Shown in pieces: positions 6,410 to 11,156 of a stretch of 11,156 nt of DNA. The position numbers were made by a program, and so were the translations under genes. The stretch's first letter is position 1. Every line of letters begins with the position of its first letter. A model generated the notes under the pieces. That model saw nothing but the letters and a program-made list of their open reading frames with translations, had not been told where the DNA came from and ran no database searches. The DNA comes from SMTZ1-83 sp048884925 (GTDB taxonomy: Archaea > Asgardarchaeota > Thorarchaeia > Thorarchaeales > Thorarchaeaceae): NCBI GenBank assembly GCA_048884925.1, contig JBHLQK010000097.1, positions 1-11,156 of the forward strand, given 5' to 3'.

Positions 6410-7006
6410 TCAGAATAGGTAGGTTCGCTCCCTCACTTTCTCTAGGATTTCGACACCGAAGGTGTTCTTGATGAATACCATACTCTCTTCTGGTGTAAGT
6501 CGGTGTCTATAGGGCACCTTTGTCCTGCGTCTTCTCCTTCTCTTCACTCGGAAACCTGGGCGCTCAATGCACACTGTTATGTTCATTCCCTGAATGCCAA
6601 GTTGTGGATCGTACTTCACATCAGGAATGTCGATGTGTTCGTTAATTCCAAAGGCAAAATTGCCATCATCATCCCAATTGCGGATGAGCAACACCTTTTC
6701 CTTGGCTTCCAGTGCCCTGGCTAAGAATTTGTGCGCTTTTTCATCACGTAATGTGACCCTCACAGCGATTGGTTCCTTGCGCCGAATACCGAAGTCGCGC
6801 ACTGTCTGACGCGCTCTTGATTGAACTGGTGCTTGGCCTGTGAGCTGCTCCAGAATTGTCGAAGCTCTATTCAGAGGTTCGCCGCCTCCTGTGCAAATGT
6901 CGACAACTACTTTGGCTACATAAGGCTCCTTCATTGGATATGCCTTCCATTCAGACAGGAAGATTTCCTCGTTTGGAGTTAGATTATCTGCTGTAGTTGC
7001 GCTCAC
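6410..7006 (-). CDS. rpl5: 50S ribosomal protein L5 (uL5)
   Basis: L5 binds 5S rRNA and the P-site tRNA elbow in the central protuberance. The 198-residue product contains EPYVAKVVVDICTGGGEPLNRASTILEQLTGQAPVQSRARQTVRDFGIRRKEPIAVRVTLR (about 27-87), followed by FGINEHIDIPDVKYDPQLGIQGMNITVCIERPG and the basic VKRRRRRRTKVPYRHRLTPEE segment of archaeal L5. The start is GTG at 7006, overlapping the S4e stop as GTGA, with a near-perfect GGAGGTG 7 nt upstream. An ATG at residue 25 would give a shorter, more standard N-terminus but has a weaker SD (GGAAGG). The extra ~24 acidic residues are therefore probably real. Confidence 0.97.
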   Translation of the reverse strand: MSATTADNLTPNEEIFLSEWKAYPMKEPYVAKVVVDICTGGGEPLNRASTILEQLTGQAPVQSRARQTVRDFGIRRKEPIAVRVTLRDEKAHKFLARALEAKEKVLLIRNWDDDGNFAFGINEHIDIPDVKYDPQLGIQGMNITVCIERPGFRVKRRRRRRTKVPYRHRLTPEESMVFIKNTFGVEILEKVRERTYLF

Positions 7007-7755
7007 TCTGCTGCACCTCCTGAGTCCATACTAACCTCGGACGCTTTCTTGCCCAGAACGAATACGTATTCAAGCGCAGTTTGGAATCTGTTGCCCTCAG
7101 AGTCCTCTATAGTCACTGTACTAGCGTGAGTCCCAAAACGCTTCTCAATCTCCAATATTTTTCCTTCAATCCCAATGTTCTTTCCTTGACTCACAACAGC
7201 GTAACAGCCTTTCTCCATTGGAATTGTCTTTATGTACTTCTGGTCTGGAATAGAAACCTGAATAGTATCGAGTGTATTGAAGTCTGCAGGCTTGCTACCT
7301 TGCGGCAGCAAGAGGTTGCGGCCATCATGGAGGCTCATTTGGAGATTTCCTCCCGGAACCATCATCTTCTTTTCAACTCGGCAGAGCTTGTACCCTGCTT
7401 CCCTGTCATCAATGGAAACGAGTCGCAAACCACCCTTCTTCTTGGGGACCAATCTGAACTTCTCTTCAGAGCCCTTTATCTCGAGGACATCCATCATTCC
7501 AATTGGGTATCTGGGATCCTTGCGCGTTCTGCCATCCACTAGAACTTGACCTGTATTGAGAATTGCTTTCACTTCACGCATATTCTCCGCATAGCCGAGA
7601 ATCTCTCTGAGTACAATAGCTAGCGTTAGGCTGTGATCCCTTGGGTGTGGTCCCGGTATGGGCCTAGTTGTGAACTTTGCTTCCTTGCGTTTGATTGGCC
7701 AGTGCCTTGGCGCCGGCAAACGTTTCAGGTGTTTTTTCTGCCCTCTTCGTGCCAT
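7003..7755 (-). CDS. rps4e: 30S ribosomal protein S4e (eS4)
   Basis: This archaeal/eukaryotic small-subunit protein has no bacterial spc-operon counterpart. The 250-residue product has the N-terminal RGQKKHLKRLPAPRHWPIKRKEAKF, an S4-type RNA-binding segment (about 42-92: LTLAIVLREILGYAENMREVKAILNTGQVLVDGR), the RS4e central domain (LVSIDDREAGYKLCRVEKK), and a KOW motif (about 183-205: GCYAVVSQGKNIGIEGKILEIEK). It ends with ALEYVFVLGK plus a short tail. The ATG at 7755 directly follows the L24 stop (TAAATG). Length is slightly above the archaeal norm because of the last ~14 residues. Confidence 0.98.
   Translation of the reverse strand: MARRGQKKHLKRLPAPRHWPIKRKEAKFTTRPIPGPHPRDHSLTLAIVLREILGYAENMREVKAILNTGQVLVDGRTRKDPRYPIGMMDVLEIKGSEEKFRLVPKKKGGLRLVSIDDREAGYKLCRVEKKMMVPGGNLQMSLHDGRNLLLPQGSKPADFNTLDTIQVSIPDQKYIKTIPMEKGCYAVVSQGKNIGIEGKILEIEKRFGTHASTVTIEDSEGNRFQTALEYVFVLGKKASEVSMDSGGAAE
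7014..7020 (-). promoter_or_regulatory. Strong Shine-Dalgarno for the GTG start of L5
   Basis: Minus-strand GGAGGTG, complementary to the archaeal 16S 3' end, lies 7 nt upstream of GTG 7006-7004 and within the last codons of S4e. It decides the start in favour of GTG over the downstream ATG at 6934. Confidence 0.7.
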
Positions 7756-8142
7756 TTACTCACTCTCCGCTATTTTGACTGCCTTATTGTCAATTATCAT
7801 CTTCCTGTCATCATCAAGCTCAAGCTTCACGAGCATGATATTAGATGGATGTACAGGAATCTCAGCTTCCTTTCCATCGGCCTTGGTGGTGGTCGCACTC
7901 TCGAGATAGACTCGAATGCCGCCATAGTCGACCCTTACGACTTTGCCCTCTGTATCCCTGAATTGGCCACGCATAACTCGGACCAAGTCGCCCTTTTTCA
8001 CAACAAGTGACCGTAGACCATATTCTTCCTGCAAGAACTCGTCAAGTCTACATTTCAGCATCTTCTTGTGCGAGTGGATTGGCGACTTGTAGATACGCCT
8101 TCTCTGCTTTCCTGGAGACTTTGAGCTGATCTTCTTTGTCAT
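7756..8142 (-). CDS. rpl24: 50S ribosomal protein L24 (uL24, archaeal L26-like)
   Basis: L24 is an assembly-initiator protein of the large subunit near the exit tunnel. The 128-residue product has the archaeal/eukaryotic N-terminal pattern (SKSPGKQRRRIYKSPIHSHKKML), then a KOW motif (residues about 49-72, KKGDLVRVMRGQFRDTEGKVVRVD). IPVHPSNIMLVKLELDD then matches the family end. Length is typical of archaeal L24. The ATG at 8142 has GGTG a few bases upstream, just after the L14 stop; the S4e ATG follows its stop directly. Confidence 0.97.
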   Translation of the reverse strand: MTKKISSKSPGKQRRRIYKSPIHSHKKMLKCRLDEFLQEEYGLRSLVVKKGDLVRVMRGQFRDTEGKVVRVDYGGIRVYLESATTTKADGKEAEIPVHPSNIMLVKLELDDDRKMIIDNKAVKIAESE

Positions 8143-8152
8143 CTTTCACACC

Positions 8153-8575
8153 TCACACTATCTTGGATGCTATTGCTGAAACACGCGGCCATCTCAGAGT
8201 GACCTCTCTGGCCATGGGGCCCCGAAGCTCGGAACCCTGCGGCTCTCCACCTGGTTTGATTAGGACAGCTGCGTTGTCCTCGAACTGCATCCAAGTTCCG
8301 TCAGGTCTTCGGTAGGGTTTCCTCTGCCGCACAATTACAGCTTGAAGCACTTGCTTCCTGAGATCTTGCTTACCTTTTGTCACAGATACGTTGACCTTGT
8401 CCCCGATGCCAGCCTTTCCCAGCTTCCTGAGCTTTCCCTTATAGCCAAAGACAGTAATTATTCTGAGTTCCTTTGCACCTGAGTTATCTGTGCAAAGAAT
8501 CTTGGCTCCAATAGGCAAGCCTCGAGCTATTCTAGGAGTGAACTTCCTGATGCCTCTGCCAACCTTTCTCGACAA
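8153..8575 (-). CDS. rpl14: 50S ribosomal protein L14 (uL14)
   Basis: L14 sits at the subunit interface of the large subunit. The 140-residue product has GLPIGAKILCTDNSGAKELRIITVFGYKGKLRKLGKAGIGDKVNVSVTKGK, then VLQAVIVRQRKPYRRPDGTWMQFEDNAAVLIKPGGEPQGSELRGPMARE and the terminal WPRVSAIASKIV, all canonical for archaeal L14. The start is TTG at 8575, with GGAGGA 7 nt upstream inside the last codons of S17. I see no ATG that would keep the conserved N-terminus. The S17 stop is only 3 nt upstream. Confidence 0.97.
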   Translation of the reverse strand: MSRKVGRGIRKFTPRIARGLPIGAKILCTDNSGAKELRIITVFGYKGKLRKLGKAGIGDKVNVSVTKGKQDLRKQVLQAVIVRQRKPYRRPDGTWMQFEDNAAVLIKPGGEPQGSELRGPMAREVTLRWPRVSAIASKIV

Positions 8576-8578
8576 ACC

Positions 8579-8938
8579 TTATTCCTCCTCCACCAATGTC
8601 TTTCGGGTAGCTGACACCACGACACAAGTCACAGTCTTGCTTAGTGGTCGACATTCAACAGCTTTGATAGTGTCGCCAACACTCACATCAATACATGGTG
8701 GAAGATGTGCGTGTTTCTTGCTTTTTCGCCTTTCATACCTTGAGTACTTCTTTATCAAGCTAAGATAGTCCTGTTGAAACGTTATGGTCTTGTACATCTT
8801 TGTGCTTGTGACAGTGCCCTCCATGACTCGTCCGCGAACAGGCAGGCTGCCGTGAAATGGACAATTGGGGTCATCACAGACCTTCTCAGGAGGATTCACG
8901 TTGGGTATTCCTATGTTACGAACCTTTGCTTCTGGCAT
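8579..8938 (-). CDS. rps17: 30S ribosomal protein S17 (uS17)
   Basis: S17 is a primary 16S rRNA-binding protein of the small subunit with an OB fold. The 119-residue product starts MPEAKVRNIGIPNVNPPEKVC and carries the archaeal CDDPNCPFHGSLPVRGR segment, GTVTSTKMYKTITFQQDYLS, the YSRYERRKSKKHAHLPPCIDVSVGDTIKAVECRPLSKTVTCVVV block and an acidic end (EEE). A longer frame reaches a GTG at 8989, but that would overlap Rpp29 by 50 nt. The ATG at 8938 has GGAG 8 nt upstream and begins 1 nt after the Rpp29 stop, which fits the archaeal family length. Confidence 0.97.
   Translation of the reverse strand: MPEAKVRNIGIPNVNPPEKVCDDPNCPFHGSLPVRGRVMEGTVTSTKMYKTITFQQDYLSLIKKYSRYERRKSKKHAHLPPCIDVSVGDTIKAVECRPLSKTVTCVVVSATRKTLVEEE
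8583..8588 (-). promoter_or_regulatory. Shine-Dalgarno for the TTG start of L14
   Basis: Minus-strand GGAGGA, encoded in the terminal Glu codons of S17, lies 7 nt before TTG 8575-8573. The same bases encode the S17 acidic tail and serve L14 translation. Confidence 0.65.
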
Positions 8939-8939
8939 T

Positions 8940-9224
8940 CTACCATCTCCGACTCTGACGTTTCTTGATTCTGTTTTCGGGAGTGCCACTCAGCTTTTGC
9001 CCATCAACTCTGACGATTGTGCCATCAGGTAGCCTGAAGTCAAACACGCTGATCATCTTGGGAACCATGATACTTCCAGTTTCTGTAGAGATGTGTATCA
9101 TCTCTTTTGACTCGCCAACAACGGGCCCTTGTCTGCAGACATGCCCTGGATCAGTGGACCATACAACATGTGCCTCCAGTCCAATGAGCTCGTGTCTAGT
9201 CAGACTAGCTGGGGTAATCTTCAT
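8940..9224 (-). CDS. rnp1: RNase P protein component 1 (Rpp29/Pop4)
   Basis: Archaeal RNase P subunit that supports the catalytic RNA in cleaving tRNA 5' leaders. The 94-residue product matches the UPF0086/Rpp29 family: LTRHELIGLEAHVVWSTDP (8-26), GPVVGESKEMIHISTETGSIMVPKMISVFDFRLPDGTIVRVDGQKL (33-78), then GTPENRIKKR, equivalent to the usual G-x-PE-x-R-x-K-(K/R) end. The ATG at 9224 overlaps the L29 stop as ATGA, so it is probably translationally coupled. Location between L29 and S17 is the standard archaeal one. Many archaea have a Sui1 gene just before it, which is absent here. Confidence 0.96.
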   Translation of the reverse strand: MKITPASLTRHELIGLEAHVVWSTDPGHVCRQGPVVGESKEMIHISTETGSIMVPKMISVFDFRLPDGTIVRVDGQKLSGTPENRIKKRQSRRW

Positions 9225-9433
9225 GATTGTTCCTCACGCTCCATTTCACCTTGGATAGTCAGGATTCGGGCAATTGCCCGTCTCACGTTCCTTATTCTAT
9301 ATGGATTATCTGTTCCTCCACCTGTTGCCATTTGAATTCGAATCTCAGTGAGTTCATTGTAGAGTTCGTTCAACCTTTTCTGACGCTCAGGAGGAGTCAA
9401 TTTTCTGATGTCTTTTGCAGTGAGTCGCGCCAT
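9221..9433 (-). CDS. rpl29: 50S ribosomal protein L29 (uL29)
   Basis: L29 is a small helical-hairpin protein of the large subunit at the tunnel exit, part of the docking surface for SRP and other factors. The 70-residue product has LTAKDIRKLTPPERQKRLNELYNELTEIRIQMATGG and then NPYRIRNVRRAIARILTIQGE, the two-helix L29 pattern. Length is standard. The ATG at 9433 lies 2 nt after the S3 stop (TAGGGATG). The stop overlaps the Rpp29 start by ATGA. Confidence 0.97.
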   Translation of the reverse strand: MARLTAKDIRKLTPPERQKRLNELYNELTEIRIQMATGGGTDNPYRIRNVRRAIARILTIQGEMEREEQS

Positions 9434-9435
9434 CC

Positions 9436-10341
9436 CTATTCACCCACCTCTTCCAAATTGTCAAGCTCCTCAAGTTCCTTCAGTGACTCTTCTGTCGCTT
9501 CCGGAGTGGGTGCATCATCAGGTTCGGCGCTCTTTTTTGGGAGATCGGCGCTTTTAGCTTCTGGCTCAGGTTCCTCTTCAGTTTCGACCGGCTCTTCAAC
9601 CAGCTCTAAACCATCCAATTCCTCAAGTTCTCTGAGCTCATCAATGTCGGTGATTCCCTCAAGTCCTTCTTCAACATCCATGACCTCGATGGCTTCTTCA
9701 TCTTCAGGCCTCTTGTGGACCTCAGGCTCAACTGCTTTTCGAGGCTTGGGTGATTTCACTTTTATTACGCCTGGAAGCTGAGCTTCAGGACGCATGATTC
9801 TGACCTTGATGCCAATTGCTCCTGGTTTGAGAATGGCGGTATCATCAGCCTCGTCTACCCAAGTATCTGCTGGCTCTCCAGTCTTTGCTACTGTGGCCTG
9901 CTTGAACTTCTGGTATCTTGCTCTTCTACTAGAGAGCTTGCCTTTCACAATGATCTCGCATCCCAAAGCACCTGCGCGCATTACTCGTCTGAGAATCCAA
10001 TATGCCATTCGTCTAAATCGAACACCGCGTTCAAGCTGACGTGCAAGTCTTGAAGCCATGACTTGTGCATTGAGCCACGGGTTCTCAATTTCACTGACTT
10101 CAACCTGGACATTCTCGATTCCAAACTCAGTCCCCAGTATCTCTGTTAGTTCCCTAATTTTGGAACCACGACGACCGATGACTACTCCAGGTCGCGAAGC
10201 GTGAATGACGACTTCTGTCCTCATAGGCATCTTCCTGATCTCGACACCACCATACCCAGCGGAGTTCAATTCTCTCATCAAGAACTCGTCAACTTTCAGC
10301 CTTCGAGAGTTTTGATCGATGAAGTATTTTAATGCAGACAC
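9436..10341 (-). CDS. rps3: 30S ribosomal protein S3 (uS3) with a long acidic C-terminal tail
   Basis: S3 forms part of the mRNA entry site of the small subunit. From the GTG at 10341 the product has 301 residues. It starts MSALKYFIDQNSRRLKVDEFL, has the KH-domain GxxG loop VVIGRRGSKI (53-62), NAQVMASRLARQLERGVRFRRMAYWILRRVMRAGALGCEI (91-130), GKLSSRRARYQKFKQ (134-148) and the last core strand IGIKVRIMRPEAQLPGVIKVK. From about residue 202 the rest is a Glu/Asp-rich tail of about 100 residues containing a repeated LxELEELDxLE motif (236-246 and 287-297). The frame continues 40 codons upstream into L22, but GTG 10341 lies 1 nt after the L22 stop, has GGAGG 12 nt upstream, and gives the usual N-terminus. 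Confidence 0.96.
   Translation of the reverse strand: MSALKYFIDQNSRRLKVDEFLMRELNSAGYGGVEIRKMPMRTEVVIHASRPGVVIGRRGSKIRELTEILGTEFGIENVQVEVSEIENPWLNAQVMASRLARQLERGVRFRRMAYWILRRVMRAGALGCEIIVKGKLSSRRARYQKFKQATVAKTGEPADTWVDEADDTAILKPGAIGIKVRIMRPEAQLPGVIKVKSPKPRKAVEPEVHKRPEDEEAIEVMDVEEGLEGITDIDELRELEELDGLELVEEPVETEEEPEPEAKSADLPKKSAEPDDAPTPEATEESLKELEELDNLEEVGE
9448..9483 (-). repeat. Second copy of an acidic LxELEELDxLE repeat within S3
   Basis: Codes for LKELEELDNLEE (residues 287-298 of S3). The matching copy at 9604-9642 codes for DELRELEELDGLE (234-246). The copies flank a Pro/Glu-rich linker. Together they look like duplicated short acidic amphipathic helices. Confidence 0.7.
9604..9642 (-). 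repeat. First copy of the acidic LxELEELDxLE repeat within S3
   Basis: Codes for S3 residues 234-246, DELRELEELDGLE. It nearly repeats near the C-terminus (9448-9483). Confidence 0.7.
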
Positions 10342-10342
10342 T

Positions 10343-10807
10343 CTATACCACTTCCTCCAATACAATCTCGATATGCGTGGTGTTTTCGAAATATGGACTG
10401 CTTCTTCCAAATGCCCTCTCAATGTACTTCTTGTAGATTCGGCCTCTATGTGAGGCTGCATGGACTATCCTGAGTCTATCAATGTCTAATCCTTTCGCAT
10501 CAGCGTTCGCCTCAGCATTTCTCAGTACTTTCAGGATGTTCTCGGATGCCTTGACCGGATGACCACCTGGACCCCACTTTTTCATTCCCGAGTGGTGCCC
10601 TCGCTTCTTTTTGTGGCGTCTATAAGGAATCCAAGCCTTCTCCTCAATTACGCTGTCCAATAGATCGATGGCTTTGTCTAGCATCATGCCTCTAATCTCA
10701 TTGCAGACTTCTCTGCTATGCTTTGGAGAGCATCTCATGTTCCTTCCACTCGCCACTGCTGTCCTATCCGGATCAATGCCTATGATCGAGTATCCATATG
10801 TTGGCAT
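10343..10807 (-). CDS. rpl22: 50S ribosomal protein L22 (uL22)
   Basis: L22 lines the exit tunnel of the large subunit. The 154-residue product carries the archaeal pattern: DPDRTAVASGRNMRCSPKHSREVCNEIRGMMLDKAIDLLDSVI (12-54), the basic loop YRRHKKKRGHHSGMKKWGPGGHPVKAS (62-88), then ILKVLRNAEANADAKGLD and LRIVHAASHRGRIYKKYIERAFGRSSPYFENTTHIEIVLEE (112-152). The ATG at 10807 is preceded by GGAAGTGA, close to the SD consensus, and an in-frame TGA lies three codons upstream, so the start is secure. It is the first gene of the block here; S19 and L2, which usually precede it in archaea, are absent from the upstream 349 nt. Confidence 0.97.
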   Translation of the reverse strand: MPTYGYSIIGIDPDRTAVASGRNMRCSPKHSREVCNEIRGMMLDKAIDLLDSVIEEKAWIPYRRHKKKRGHHSGMKKWGPGGHPVKASENILKVLRNAEANADAKGLDIDRLRIVHAASHRGRIYKKYIERAFGRSSPYFENTTHIEIVLEEVV

Positions 10808-10911
10808 ATCGACTCACTTCCAGTGCTCTAGCTACTCTCAGCACATTCTGCTTTCAAACTGCTAAGATGTCAAATGCTCAACAACCACTCCAGAACCTAC
10901 TGGCACACGTC

Positions 10912-10948
10912 TGCAGGCTAACTCTGCGCGCAGAACTAGAGGCCTGCA
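10912..10948 (-). promoter_or_regulatory. Imperfect 37-nt hairpin in the L22 leader
   Basis: An inverted repeat with arms TGCAGGC and GCCTGCA (7 bp). It contains an inner 2-bp TA/TA pairing and a perfect 12-bp palindrome TCTGCGCGCAGA (10923-10934), which can fold as a 4-bp stem with a CGCG loop. A three-nucleotide bulge and a 2x2 internal loop separate the parts. It lies about 105-140 nt upstream of the L22 start and downstream of both TATA-like boxes, so it would be in the mRNA leader. It could be a ribosomal-protein autoregulatory site or a DNA operator. It lacks a U-tract, so it does not look like a terminator. Confidence 0.45.
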
Positions 10949-10973
10949 CTGAATCCATCGATTCTGAAACAGT

Positions 10974-10982
10974 CGTTATATG
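10974..10982 (-). promoter_or_regulatory. Second TATA-like box upstream of L22
   Basis: Minus-strand CATATAACG. At normal spacing transcription would begin near 10950, putting the 37-nt hairpin at the very 5' end of the mRNA. Weaker than the TTTAAATG element further upstream. Confidence 0.25.
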
Positions 10983-11011
10983 AGCGACTGGCGTTCGCCG
11001 TGTGGAGTCTG

Positions 11012-11019
11012 CATTTAAA
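11012..11019 (-). promoter_or_regulatory. Candidate TATA box for the ribosomal-protein operon
   Basis: Minus-strand TTTAAATG fits the archaeal TATA box, with CGCAAT just upstream as a possible weak BRE. Transcription would start near 10985-10992, giving a leader of about 180 nt before L22. It falls in the 238-nt gap between the stop of the upstream gene and L22. Based on pattern only. Confidence 0.4.
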
Positions 11020-11045
11020 CATTGCGAAACAAGGCTATTATTGCA

Positions 11046-11156
11046 CTACGGATTGTCCCCGAACTCTGCAGTGACACGCCTTAGAACTGGTGTATTTATG
11101 GAGTTCTTCACAAGATCGATACCTTTCTCTGTCATTGTAGCTTTGACGTAATGAAT
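11046..11156 (-). CDS. C-terminal end of an unidentified protein (partial)
   Basis: The minus strand is open from the right edge to a TAG at 11048-11046, giving 36 residues that begin IHYVKATMTEKGIDLVKNSI and end RRVTAEFGDNP. I do not recognise it as S19, L2 or any ribosomal protein. The segment TMTEKGIDLVKNS resembles the turn after the wing in winged-helix DNA-binding proteins (x-LTEKGxxLL), so a transcriptional-regulator-like end is possible, but this is a weak resemblance on a fragment. It is followed by a 238-nt leader, so it is probably a separate transcription unit on the same strand as the operon. Confidence 0.5.
   Translation of the reverse strand: MHYVKATMTEKGIDLVKNSINTPVLRRVTAEFGDNP

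Noticed and set aside
8939..8989. GTG start giving a 136-residue S17
   Set aside because: It overlaps Rpp29 by 50 nt, while the ATG at 8938 has a well-placed SD and gives the family length.
10342..10461. Longer S3 start 40 codons upstream
   Set aside because: It would read through the end of L22 in another frame; the GTG at 10341 has a good SD and matches the S3 family start.
10990..10999. GGCGTTCGCC short inverted repeat near the putative transcription start
   Set aside because: Only four base pairs with a two-base loop; expected by chance at this length.
1..11156. CRISPR array, insertion sequence, tRNA or rRNA genes
   Set aside because: No regularly spaced repeats, transposase frames, terminal inverted repeats or tRNA-like cloverleaf were seen; the window is packed with ribosomal-protein genes.

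Overview
This window carries most of an archaeal ribosomal-protein superoperon (the spc half of S10-spc), all read on the minus strand. The gene order L22, S3, L29, RNase P component 1, S17, L14, L24, S4e, L5, S14, S8, L6, L32e, L19e, L18, S5, L30, then L15 and SecY is the archaeal arrangement. S4e, L32e, L19e and Rpp29 within it are archaeal/eukaryotic families and exclude a bacterium. Base composition is near balanced. The charged tails on L18, L32e and S3, and the absence of a Sui1 gene, suggest an uncultured lineage. An Asgard archaeon such as Thorarchaeota is my low-confidence guess; phylogeny was not possible here.

Layout from right to left, in the direction of transcription. At 11046-11156 is the 3' end of an unidentified minus-strand gene. 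At 10808-11045 is a leader/promoter region with TATA-like boxes and a 37-nt imperfect inverted repeat. From 10807 to 1997 run 17 tightly packed genes, 16 ribosomal proteins plus Rpp29. Many overlap by 1-4 nt or are separated by fewer than 20 nt, and most have a clear Shine-Dalgarno (SD) sequence such as GGAGG or GGAGGTG. At 1986-1444 a small heat-shock protein (Hsp20) gene sits between L30 and L15. L15 follows at 1426-977. A 410-nt gap then holds a likely small membrane-protein gene on the opposite strand (629-961). SecY starts at 566 and runs off the left edge.

The genes form one growth-linked transcription unit for ribosome assembly (both subunits), tRNA 5' maturation (Rpp29) and membrane-protein insertion (SecY). 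The core is conventional and I see no wholly undescribed system. The unusual parts are the Hsp20 insertion, the opposite-strand gene splitting L15 from secY, the block beginning at L22 instead of further upstream, the leader hairpin, and the charged extensions on three ribosomal proteins. Several starts needed correction (S3, S17, S8), and the 56-residue S14 gene is easy to miss because of its size.
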